In this document: piece by piece, positions 7,603 through 15,146 of the stretch
Layout of the letters: each line of letters starts with the position of its first letter
Numbering within the stretch: position 1 is the stretch's first letter
Source of the DNA: Chloroflexota bacterium
GTDB taxonomy: Bacteria > Chloroflexota > Anaerolineae > Anaerolineales > Anaerolineaceae
Direction: 5' to 3'
NCBI GenBank assembly: GCA_012798065.1
Contig: JAAZNW010000022.1
Location: 1-44,194, forward strand
DNA: 44,194 nucleotides
Notes under the pieces: model-generated
What the model saw: only the letters and a program-made list of their open reading frames with translations
What the model was told of the DNA's origin: nothing
The model's database searches: none
Position numbers and translations under genes: made by a program

Positions 7603-8675
7603 AACTTACAGTTGAGATGGTAACAGATGCTCTCCGAAACGTGATTGAACCGGAACTGCATAAAGACCTGGTAAGCCTTAAAATGGTAGAAAACATCCAG
7701 GTGGCGGGGGAAAGTGTGGAACTTACTGTCGTGCTTACCACGCCCGCCTGCCCATTAAGTAAAAAAATCGAAAAAGAGGTAAAAGAAGCTGTCCTTGCAA
7801 TCCCAGGCGTGAGTTCAGTAAAGGTCAACATGACCGCCCGTGTGCCATCTGATGGGAAAAACCGTGAGGTGTTAAGCTTGCCGGTGAAAAATGTTGTGGC
7901 AGTGGCATCAGGCAAAGGCGGAGTGGGTAAATCTACGGTAGCGGTGAATATCGCTGTCATATTGGCACAAAAAGGCGCCAGCGTGGGTTTACTGGATGCA
8001 GATATTTACGGTCCCAACATACCTACCATGATGGGTGTAGACTCACTACCCCCGCCTGAAGATGGTAGGTTAGTTCCAGCAAAGGCTTATGGCGTAAAGT
8101 TGATGTCGATCGGCTTTATGGTACGCAAAGGTCAACCGTTGATCTGGAGAGGCCCGATGCTGCACAGCGCTATCCGGCAATTCCTGGCGGACGTGAACTG
8201 GGGCGAGCTGGATTATCTGATCATTGACCTCCCCCCCGGCACAGGCGATGCCCAGTTAAGCCTGATGCAGCACGTTCCGCTGAGTGGCGGCGTGATCGTG
8301 ACCTTGCCCCAACAGGTTTCACTTGAAGATGCGGAACGGGGTTTACAAATGTTCACAGAGATGAATGTGCCTGTGCTTGGGATTGTGGAGAACATGAGCT
8401 ATCTCCCGATGCCAGATGGATCAAAAATGGACCTGTTCGGTAATGGCGGCGGAAGAAGAATGGCTGAACGCCTGGGAATTCCATTTTTAGGGGAGATCCC
8501 GGTTGAACCGGCGGTGAGGATCGGAGGGGATTCGGGGAAACCAATTGCGTTAAGCGACACTACTTCTGCAGCGGCACAATCTTTGACCCGAATCGCGGAA
8601 GCGATGGCAGCCCAGATCAGCATCGCAGCACTCACGGGAGCTCCCGCTGGAGAACCTAAACAAGGAAATGAATGA
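7599..8675 (+). CDS. mrp: Mrp/ApbC-type P-loop ATPase for Fe-S cluster delivery
   Basis: A 358-aa protein with an N-terminal MIP18/DUF59 domain (about 1-90) and a ParA-like nucleotide-binding domain. The deviant Walker A is SGKGGVGKST, followed by DADIYGPNIPTM and LIIDLPPGTGD, all diagnostic of Mrp. Family members (bacterial ApbC, eukaryotic Nbp35/Ind1) bind and transfer [4Fe-4S] clusters. The usual CxxC after ENMSY is absent: the segment reads ENMSYLPMPDGSKMDLFG. CxxC-less Mrp proteins also exist in Actinobacteria, so the loss is not unique. It is coupled upstream to the four-Cys protein and downstream to the PSP1 gene (ATGA overlap at 8672). Being in the nuo operon, it may serve complex I assembly, as Ind1/NUBPL does in mitochondria. 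Confidence 0.92.
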   Translation: MKLTVEMVTDALRNVIEPELHKDLVSLKMVENIQVAGESVELTVVLTTPACPLSKKIEKEVKEAVLAIPGVSSVKVNMTARVPSDGKNREVLSLPVKNVVAVASGKGGVGKSTVAVNIAVILAQKGASVGLLDADIYGPNIPTMMGVDSLPPPEDGRLVPAKAYGVKLMSIGFMVRKGQPLIWRGPMLHSAIRQFLADVNWGELDYLIIDLPPGTGDAQLSLMQHVPLSGGVIVTLPQQVSLEDAERGLQMFTEMNVPVLGIVENMSYLPMPDGSKMDLFGNGGGRRMAERLGIPFLGEIPVEPAVRIGGDSGKPIALSDTTSAAAQSLTRIAEAMAAQISIAALTGAPAGEPKQGNE

Positions 8676-9586
8676 TGGAAACACCGTCTTCTCAGTTAAT
8701 TGTTGGCGTACGGTTTTCAAAGGTGGGTAAGATCTATAATTTTGATGCGACGAAAATTCAAAATATTCAAAGAGGGGATGTGGTAGTCGTTGAAACCAGC
8801 CGTGGGTGGCAATTAGGCGAGATTATCACCCTCTCAACACCAGAAAGTCAAAACGCCGATAGCACCTGGAAACCAATCGACAGGCTGGCGACACCAAAGG
8901 ACTTGATTCAACGTCAATTTTGGCAGAATAAAGAGGGCGAAGTAATTGAACAATGCGCAAGCCGGGCAAAAGAGTTGAAACTTCGCGGTATAAAGATAAT
9001 CGCGAGTGAATATAGCTTTGATGGAACTCGCTTGAACATCCTCTTTAGCAGTGAAAACGAGGAAAAAGTTGAATTGAAATCGCTGCGCGCGGATATGCAG
9101 CGTCAGTTCGCACCCGCACAGGTGGAATTAAGGCAGATTGGCCCACGCGACGTGGCGAAGATCATGGGAGGCATGGGCGCGTGCGGTCTTGAATCTCGCT
9201 GCTGCACCCGTTTTATTACTGAGTTTTCATCCATTTCGATCAAAATGGCAAAAGAACAGGGAATATCGCTCACGCCGACAGAAATTACGGGTATGTGTGG
9301 TCGATTGCGCTGCTGCCTGATCTACGAGTATGAGAACTACCTGGAAGCGCGCAAAACACTGCCAAAGAAAAACAAAAGGGTGATCACGCCCAACGGAGAG
9401 GGCAAAGTGGTTGATGTCTACCCCATACGAGGCGCTGTTCTGGTTGATATTCCTGAAATTGGAAGAAAAGAGTTTAATCAAACCGAAATTCAGGCTGCCG
9501 ATGAGCAGGAGGTGCTCAACCAGGCAGCGGCTTCTTTCGTCGCCAAGCATAGCGGCAGCGGCTGCGAGCAATGCAAGCGTAAATGA
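8672..9586 (+). CDS. PSP1-domain (RicT/YaaT-like) protein
   Basis: A 304-aa protein with an N-terminal beta-rich region (GVRFSKVGKIYNFDA) and the PSP1 C-terminal domain typical of Bacillus YaaT/RicT. Six cysteines cluster in the signature region: Cys171, Cys177, Cys178, Cys209, Cys214 and Cys215 (GACGLESRCC and GMCGRLRCC). A further CxxC (298-301) sits at the very C-terminus. In B. subtilis RicT joins RicA and RicF in a complex that carries two [4Fe-4S] clusters and affects RNase Y. Two adjacent ATGs (8672, 8675) are possible starts; the first overlaps the mrp stop. In the operon with mrp and nuo genes, its cysteines add to an Fe-S theme. RicA and RicF partners are not in the window. Confidence 0.9.
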   Translation: MMETPSSQLIVGVRFSKVGKIYNFDATKIQNIQRGDVVVVETSRGWQLGEIITLSTPESQNADSTWKPIDRLATPKDLIQRQFWQNKEGEVIEQCASRAKELKLRGIKIIASEYSFDGTRLNILFSSENEEKVELKSLRADMQRQFAPAQVELRQIGPRDVAKIMGGMGACGLESRCCTRFITEFSSISIKMAKEQGISLTPTEITGMCGRLRCCLIYEYENYLEARKTLPKKNKRVITPNGEGKVVDVYPIRGAVLVDIPEIGRKEFNQTEIQAADEQEVLNQAAASFVAKHSGSGCEQCKRK

Positions 9587-9598
9587 GACGCTGGCAAA

Positions 9599-10321
9599 AT
9601 GGAGAACCCTGAGGGCTGGAAAACCAAGAAAAAGATCCTGGCCATTTTTGCCCATCCAGACGATGCGGAATTTTTCTGCGGGGGAATGATTGCTCGATGG
9701 GTTGACCAGGGTCATTGTGTATCCTATTGCTTGCTGACCAAAGGTCAACGAGGTTTTCACGAAAAAGGCATGGATTTGACGACCATGGCAGAAATTAGGG
9801 TTCGGGAGCAAATGGCTGCCGGTTCTGTATTAGGCGTGACGGATATCCGTTTTCTTGAACATCTGGATGGTGAATTGGTCGCAGATATCGCGCTGAGAGA
9901 AGAAATCATCCAAGAAACCCGAAAACAAAAGCCAGATATCGTCGTCAGTTGTGACCCAACCAACTTGTTTCCTGCGGTAAACCGCATTAACCATCCAGAT
10001 CACCGGGCTGCAGGCCAGGCGGTAATAGACGCGGTTTTTCCAGCTGCTGGCAGCCCCGCGTACCAATTCAACGATAAGTTAACAGCCACTGAAGCCCACC
10101 AGGTTGAAGAAATGTGGCTGGCATTGACCCAACAGCCGAATTTCGAGATTGTATTAACGAATTACCTTGAAAAAAGGATTCGGGCTATCCTGTGCCACCA
10201 CTCTCAGGTACAGGCAACCGCTGAAGAATTGCTCGATAAGTACTTGAAACCTTCTTTGGCTAGAGAAGGGACGGACGCGCCAGCGTATTGCGAAAAATTC
10301 CTGCGAATCATCTTCAATTGA
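9599..10321 (+). CDS. PIG-L/LmbE family zinc-dependent deacetylase
   Basis: A 240-aa member of the PIG-L family, which removes N-acetyl groups from sugar conjugates (GlcNAc-PI, GlcNAc-inositol in mycothiol synthesis, diacetylchitobiose, or the BshB step of bacillithiol). The zinc-binding AHPDD motif is at residues 18-22 and a second HPDH at 132-135 supplies the third ligand. The rest has the expected alternating beta/alpha pattern. There is no signal peptide, so it is cytosolic. It follows the PSP1 gene by 12 nt and is probably the last gene of the nuo operon; a new promoter lies downstream. The substrate cannot be read from sequence, and no thiol-biosynthesis gene is next to it. Confidence 0.88.
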   Translation: MENPEGWKTKKKILAIFAHPDDAEFFCGGMIARWVDQGHCVSYCLLTKGQRGFHEKGMDLTTMAEIRVREQMAAGSVLGVTDIRFLEHLDGELVADIALREEIIQETRKQKPDIVVSCDPTNLFPAVNRINHPDHRAAGQAVIDAVFPAAGSPAYQFNDKLTATEAHQVEEMWLALTQQPNFEIVLTNYLEKRIRAILCHHSQVQATAEELLDKYLKPSLAREGTDAPAYCEKFLRIIFN

Positions 10322-10380
10322 CCCCTCAATCATCAGATTAATACCCTTAATAACGACAAAATTCGTAATTTAGAAGGTTG

Positions 10381-10409
10381 TTGCAAAGGAATTACGCCTG
10401 TGATATAAT
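10381..10409 (+). promoter_or_regulatory. Promoter for GntR-korAB transcription unit
   Basis: TTGCAA (10381-10386), a 17-nt spacer and a perfect TATAAT (10404-10409) lie 39 nt before the regulator's ATG. The leader contains a nine-codon ORF (10430-10459) that starts at its own ATG and overlaps the regulator start in another frame; this may be chance. Nothing else was seen in the 127-nt gap. Confidence 0.7.
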
Positions 10410-10448
10410 CAAAATATCGGAATAATCATATGAATAAAAGAGTTCCTG

Positions 10449-11138
10449 ATGACTACTGACAAGTCTCTCACCGCTTTGATGAGTTATCTGGCAGCGCTTC
10501 CGGAAACTGCTGACAACCGGCTTCCGGCTTTGAGCGAATTAAGCAAGGAACTGAATATGAGCGTGGCGACCTTACGTGAGCAGCTTGAGGTAGCCAGAAC
10601 ACTGGGAGTGGTCGAAGTGAAACCCAAAACGGGTATCCGCAAGCTCCCTTATGATTTTTATCGCACCATAAAACCAGGCCTGACCTACGCTCTGGCATGT
10701 GGGTCTATTTCATTTCACGAGTTTGCCGATTTGCGAAAACACCTGGAAGCCGCGTATTTTTTAGAAGCTGCGCAATTGCTTACACCGGCTGAAATCGAAC
10801 ATCTCGAAGGGCTTATTTCTTCAGCAAAAATGAAGCTAACTTCGTTTCCAGGACAGATTCCTGTGGAAGAACACAGGGAATTTCACACTTTCATTTATCG
10901 CAAACTTGAAAACCCTTATTTGGATGGCATGCTTGCAGCATTTTGGGATGTCTACCATTCGAGCGGCTTTGAGGTGTACCCTGATCTTGCCTATTTGGAA
11001 CGTGTATGGCAGTATCACTCCCGCATCATAGAGGAAATAAAAGCACGGAGGTTTTCTCAAGGGTTGGCGCTTCTGTTAGAACATATGGAACTGGTTGCGC
11101 AACGCGAAAGAACCATCCCCAGGTTGTCTTTTGAATGA
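10449..11138 (+). CDS. GntR-family transcriptional regulator with FCD domain
   Basis: A 229-aa regulator of the FadR subgroup. An N-terminal winged helix (about 20-75; LSELSKELNMSVATLREQL) is followed by an all-helical FCD ligand domain (about 85-225). Candidate metal or ligand residues lie in DLRKHLE, HREFH and YHSRI, the positions used by FCD proteins that bind a metal plus a carboxylate effector. The gene is first in a unit with korA and korB, 24 nt upstream of korA, so it probably regulates its own operon in response to an organic acid (inference). The ATG at 10449 lacks a strong ribosome site. Confidence 0.88.
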   Translation: MTTDKSLTALMSYLAALPETADNRLPALSELSKELNMSVATLREQLEVARTLGVVEVKPKTGIRKLPYDFYRTIKPGLTYALACGSISFHEFADLRKHLEAAYFLEAAQLLTPAEIEHLEGLISSAKMKLTSFPGQIPVEEHREFHTFIYRKLENPYLDGMLAAFWDVYHSSGFEVYPDLAYLERVWQYHSRIIEEIKARRFSQGLALLLEHMELVAQRERTIPRLSFE

Positions 11139-11162
11139 TTAAAAACCGGAGCGAATATTTTG

Positions 11163-12974
11163 ATGACTAAACCCACGATGATTGAAAATGAATTCTGCAT
11201 TACCTTCAGCACAGTCAATGGTTCAGGCAGCGCTACCGCGAACATCACCCTGATGCGAGCATTGTTTCGCATGGGCATACCCGTTTCTGGAAAGAATATT
11301 TTTCCCTCCAACATTCAAGGACAACCGACCTGGTTCACATTGCGCTTGAGCCGGAAAGGCTATATCGCCCGCAAACAAGAGGATGACATTATTGTAGCAA
11401 TGAACCCTTCTACTGTTGGGAAGGATATCTCCTGCCTTGTGCCGGGCGGGGTAATGTTGATTCCGGATGATTTCGAATATGTAAACCCTCGTGATGACAT
11501 CGTGGTGTACGAGATGCCAGTGCACGAATTAGTTCTGCAGGCGGAAATTCACACCGCGTTTCGCGAATACATCGCCAACATGGTATATGTCGGGGTGCTG
11601 GCTTCCTTGCTCAAAATTGAAATGGAAGCGATTTACAACGCACTAGATTACCATTTCAAGGGAAATGCCAAATCGATTGAAATCAATTATAAAGTTGTTG
11701 AACTGGCTTATAAATGGGCGGAGAACAACCTTACGAAGAAGGATCGTTACCTCACCTCTCGCATGAATGGAACAAAGGGGTGCATCATGACCGATGGTAA
11801 CACCGCAGCCGCGTTAGGGTCGATCTATGGAGGAGTCCAGTTCGTCTCCTGGTACCCCATTACGCCTGCTACCAGCCTGGTAGAAACGCTGCACGAGTAT
11901 TTACCGCAGTTACGCCAGGATCCTGAAACGGGGAAGGACACCTTTGCGGTTGTTCAGGCTGAAGATGAATTAGCTGCAATCGGTATGGCGATTGGCGCGG
12001 GTTGGGGTGGATTGCGGGCGATGACCTCCACTTCGGGCCCAGGGTTATCTCTCATGACTGAATACATTGGTCTGGCGTATTACGCTGAAGTGCCCGTCGT
12101 TATTTGGGATGTTCAACGAGTGGGACCCAGCACCGGTATGCCTACAAGGACTGCTCAGGGGGACCTGACGATGGTCAACTTTATCAGTCATGGGGATACA
12201 CAAATTCTCATCCTGATCCCTGGAACGATCAATGAGTGTTTCGATTTTGGCTGGATGGCTTTTGATATTGCCGAGCGTTACCAAACACCGGTAGTGGTGC
12301 TGTCTGACCTTGATTTTGGTATGAATCAATGGATGACAAAAAAATTTAAATATCCAGACCGCCCGATTGATCGTGGAAAAGTGTTGTGGGAAATGGACCT
12401 GGAAAAACTACTGGAAAAGAATCATGGTGAATGGGGTCGCTACCTGGATATTGATGGTGATGGGATACCGTATCGCACTTTACCGGGTAATAAACATCCC
12501 AAAAGCGGGCATTTTGTGCGCGGGACAAGTCACGATGAGTTTGCTCGATACACGGAAGATGGCATTACTTGGGTAAACAATTTCAACCGGATAAAGAGCA
12601 AGATCGACTTTGCCCGCGAGTCGCTGCCGGAGCCGTTTGTGACTTTGCAGCCAGGGGCGGAAATTGGCATCATCGCTTCCGGTTCGGTTGACCCGGCTGT
12701 TGTTGAAGCGAGAGATTTATTGAACGGAGACGGCATCAAGGTGGATTACCTGCGCGTCAGAGGGATTCCCTTCTCACAAAAAGTGAGGAATTTCATCGAA
12801 ACACATCGCATCACCTATGTGGTGGAAATGAACCGTGATGGTCAACTACTGCAACTATTGACGATGAATTTTCCAGATGTGGCTTATAAATTACGCAAGG
12901 TCGCCCATATGGATGGGCTGCCGCTGACAGCAAAATGGGTGAAGAAACAGATCAAATCGGGAGAGGGAAGATAA
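11163..12974 (+). CDS. korA: 2-oxoacid:ferredoxin oxidoreductase, fused gamma-alpha subunit
   Basis: This subunit, with KorB, oxidatively decarboxylates a 2-oxoacid (2-oxoglutarate is the commonest for this architecture) to the acyl-CoA while reducing ferredoxin. About 600 aa: residues about 1-190 are the gamma domain (GSGSATANITLMRALFRMGI), followed by the alpha pyrimidine-binding domain (GGVQFVSWYPITPATSLVE, then QAEDELAAIGMAIGAGWGG and TSTSGPGLSLM). The C-terminal domain ends with a typical GLPLTAKWVKKQI. The gamma-alpha fusion is standard for KorAB. The start could be the TTG at 11160 or the ATG at 11163; a GGAG at 11148-11151 fits either. korB follows after one base. Pyruvate or branched-chain oxoacids cannot be excluded as substrate. 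Confidence 0.92.
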   Translation: MTKPTMIENEFCITFSTVNGSGSATANITLMRALFRMGIPVSGKNIFPSNIQGQPTWFTLRLSRKGYIARKQEDDIIVAMNPSTVGKDISCLVPGGVMLIPDDFEYVNPRDDIVVYEMPVHELVLQAEIHTAFREYIANMVYVGVLASLLKIEMEAIYNALDYHFKGNAKSIEINYKVVELAYKWAENNLTKKDRYLTSRMNGTKGCIMTDGNTAAALGSIYGGVQFVSWYPITPATSLVETLHEYLPQLRQDPETGKDTFAVVQAEDELAAIGMAIGAGWGGLRAMTSTSGPGLSLMTEYIGLAYYAEVPVVIWDVQRVGPSTGMPTRTAQGDLTMVNFISHGDTQILILIPGTINECFDFGWMAFDIAERYQTPVVVLSDLDFGMNQWMTKKFKYPDRPIDRGKVLWEMDLEKLLEKNHGEWGRYLDIDGDGIPYRTLPGNKHPKSGHFVRGTSHDEFARYTEDGITWVNNFNRIKSKIDFARESLPEPFVTLQPGAEIGIIASGSVDPAVVEARDLLNGDGIKVDYLRVRGIPFSQKVRNFIETHRITYVVEMNRDGQLLQLLTMNFPDVAYKLRKVAHMDGLPLTAKWVKKQIKSGEGR

Positions 12975-12975
12975 A

Positions 12976-14022
12976 ATGACCGAAACTGTCCATCCAACCA
13001 GTCAAAATACCAATATCGCGGGACTTACTCGCGCAGATTATCGCGGAGCCCCGACAACACTTTGCCAGGGTTGTGGTCACAACAGCATCGCAGCGCAGAT
13101 AACCGCGGCCTGCTTTGAAATGAATATCATACCGGAAAACCTGGTGAAATTTAGCGGTATTGGCTGCTCCAGTAAAAGCCCGGCTTACTTTCTGGGGCGT
13201 TCTTTCTGCTTCAATGGACTTCATGGCCGCATGCCATCGCTCGCTTTAGGGGCGCTTTTCGCGGATAAAACGCTTGAAGCCATTGGCATCAGCGGGGATG
13301 GAGACACTGCCAGTATCGGTTTTGGTCAGTTTAAGCACTTGATCAGGCGTAACCTGCCATTGGTCTATATCATAGAAAACAACGGCGTTTATGGGCTCAC
13401 GAAAGGGCAATTTTCAGCAACCGCTGAAAAGGGACTGTCTCTGAAACGCCAGGGCACCAACCCTTTCACGCCAGTGGACCTGGCGATGGAAGCCTTGATC
13501 TCTGAAGCCACTTTTGTCGCCCGCTCTTTCGCCGGCGACCCGAAACAGGTTAAACAATTGATCAAAGCGGCTATCGCTCACCAGGGGATCGCGGTCATTG
13601 ACATCATCAGCCCCTGTGTTACTTTTCATAATCATGAGAATTCATTCCACTCTTATTCATTCGGCAAGACTCATGAAGAGCCGTTGCACGAGATTTCACT
13701 TGTGTTGGCTCGAGAGGAAATCACGGTGGATGATTTTGAGCGCGGTACGACGAAAGAAGTTACCATGTACGACGGCAGCGTTGTTTTACTGAAAAAACTC
13801 GAGAACGAATACGACCCCACAGATAAATGGCAAGCTTTGCGCACACTGGAAGACGCCGCCAACAATAACTGGTTATTGACCGGATTGATTTACGTTAACC
13901 CAACCGCGCCAACATTGTTTGACAAATATAACCTGCCTGATACTCCATTAAATAGATTACCTGCAGATAAACTACGACCTTCGCCGCAATCACTGGAGCA
14001 AATTAATCAATCCATGTTTTAG
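12976..14022 (+). CDS. korB: 2-oxoacid:ferredoxin oxidoreductase beta subunit
   Basis: A 348-aa thiamine-pyrophosphate-binding beta subunit. Cys30, Cys33 (LCQGCGH) and Cys64 (GIGCSS), together with a later cysteine in ISPCVTF near residue 213, are the usual [4Fe-4S] ligands. GDGD (107-110) and ENNGVYGLTKGQFSAT form the TPP/Mg binding region seen in KorB. No separate delta ferredoxin subunit is present, so a free ferredoxin would accept electrons; with a NuoEFG-free complex I elsewhere in the operon order this would be a natural electron route (inference). The stop codon overlaps that of the convergent GNAT-like gene (14019-14022), and no terminator is seen. Confidence 0.94.
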   Translation: MTETVHPTSQNTNIAGLTRADYRGAPTTLCQGCGHNSIAAQITAACFEMNIIPENLVKFSGIGCSSKSPAYFLGRSFCFNGLHGRMPSLALGALFADKTLEAIGISGDGDTASIGFGQFKHLIRRNLPLVYIIENNGVYGLTKGQFSATAEKGLSLKRQGTNPFTPVDLAMEALISEATFVARSFAGDPKQVKQLIKAAIAHQGIAVIDIISPCVTFHNHENSFHSYSFGKTHEEPLHEISLVLAREEITVDDFERGTTKEVTMYDGSVVLLKKLENEYDPTDKWQALRTLEDAANNNWLLTGLIYVNPTAPTLFDKYNLPDTPLNRLPADKLRPSPQSLEQINQSMF

Positions 14023-15146
14023 GAAGATGAAAGGTCTTTGATATAGGTCCTGTGAGTTTTCGAAAAAATCACACCCAGGTTGCCCATATCCGCTTTGCTG
14101 CGGAGATTGCGCTCGTCCACCTGCACAATCTCAGCTTTTTTGATGCGAGTTGACCTGGTCACTTTGTCCAGTTCGGAATATAACAGGGCATTTCCTCCAA
14201 GCCCCTGGTACTCGGGGAGCAATCCCACGCCATTCACATCCAGTATCCTTGAGGTCTTTTTCTCAATGAGATAAAACAACCAGCCAAACGGGAAAAGCCT
14301 GCCTTTGCTGAGTTGTAGCGCGCGGTTGATATTAAGGTACGCCACGATGAAACCCGCCACCTCATCATTATGTTGAATAATCTTGATGAATCGCGGGTCA
14401 GCGATGGCCAGGATATTTCTGGAGAGTGCTTCAAATTCAGCGGCAGTTGAAGGGAAAAAACTGGGGTTGTTTACGAAAGCCCGGTGTTCCACTTCATCAA
14501 CGCGTGGGATCCATTCAAGGAGCTGATTGATTGAAGTGAAATTAACCACTTGAAACTGACCTTTTTGCAATACCTTTTCAGCAATTTTATGAATAAACGG
14601 TTCAGGATGGCGGTCGAGGTAGCCTGAATAGTGGTCGTGACTTTTAGTATAACCGGCGCCTTCCACCAGGTTTTGGTAGTACGGCAGGTTATACGGTACA
14701 CCCATGGCTGGCAACTGGTCGAATCCTTCAATCAGCATACCGATCCCGTCTGAACGTAAAAAACCGCGCGGACCGCTGATCTGTTCTATCTTCCGCTGGG
14801 TGCACCAGTCTTCGATCGCCGAGAAAAGAAGATTGGCTACTTGCTGGTCGTTTTCGCATTCGAAATAATAAAAAAACGCGATTTGTTTGTGGTGATGCTG
14901 GCTGTAATTACGGTTGTGCAGAACCGCGATCCTCCCCAACACTTCTGAGCCTTCTTCTACAAGAAAGAAATCGGCTTCAGAGTGAGCGTAAAAAGGATGC
15001 CTGGAAGGGGACATCGCTTTTTCAACCAAACCCGGAAAGGGTGGAACCCAATACGGATTACCCCTGTAAAGCCTGAAAGGCAATTTTTTAAAGGCTCGAA
15101 TGTCTTTTTTGTTGTCTTTTTCTAACAAACGTATTTTCATTGGCAT
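14019..15146 (-). CDS. GNAT-like acyltransferase family protein, paralogue 1
   Basis: A 375-aa protein with an acetyltransferase-like fold inferred from the core VLGRIAVLHN and the C-terminal GLLPEYQGLGGNALLYSEL, which resembles the acyl-CoA pyrophosphate loop of GNAT enzymes. Other conserved blocks shared with the second copy at 40341 are HPFYAHSEADFF, GPRGF..DGIGMLIEGF, NLPYYQNLVEGAGY and KTHRTYI. The substrate is unknown. It follows pyruvate kinase with a TGATG stop-start overlap at 15144-15148, so both are co-transcribed. Its stop overlaps that of korB on the other strand. Confidence 0.7.
   Translation of the reverse strand: MPMKIRLLEKDNKKDIRAFKKLPFRLYRGNPYWVPPFPGLVEKAMSPSRHPFYAHSEADFFLVEEGSEVLGRIAVLHNRNYSQHHHKQIAFFYYFECENDQQVANLLFSAIEDWCTQRKIEQISGPRGFLRSDGIGMLIEGFDQLPAMGVPYNLPYYQNLVEGAGYTKSHDHYSGYLDRHPEPFIHKIAEKVLQKGQFQVVNFTSINQLLEWIPRVDEVEHRAFVNNPSFFPSTAAEFEALSRNILAIADPRFIKIIQHNDEVAGFIVAYLNINRALQLSKGRLFPFGWLFYLIEKKTSRILDVNGVGLLPEYQGLGGNALLYSELDKVTRSTRIKKAEIVQVDERNLRSKADMGNLGVIFSKTHRTYIKDLSSS

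Noticed and set aside
9227-9811. 194-aa minus-strand ORF
   Set aside because: Lies antisense across the PSP1 and PIG-L genes, which have clear family motifs; composition looks like a shadow.
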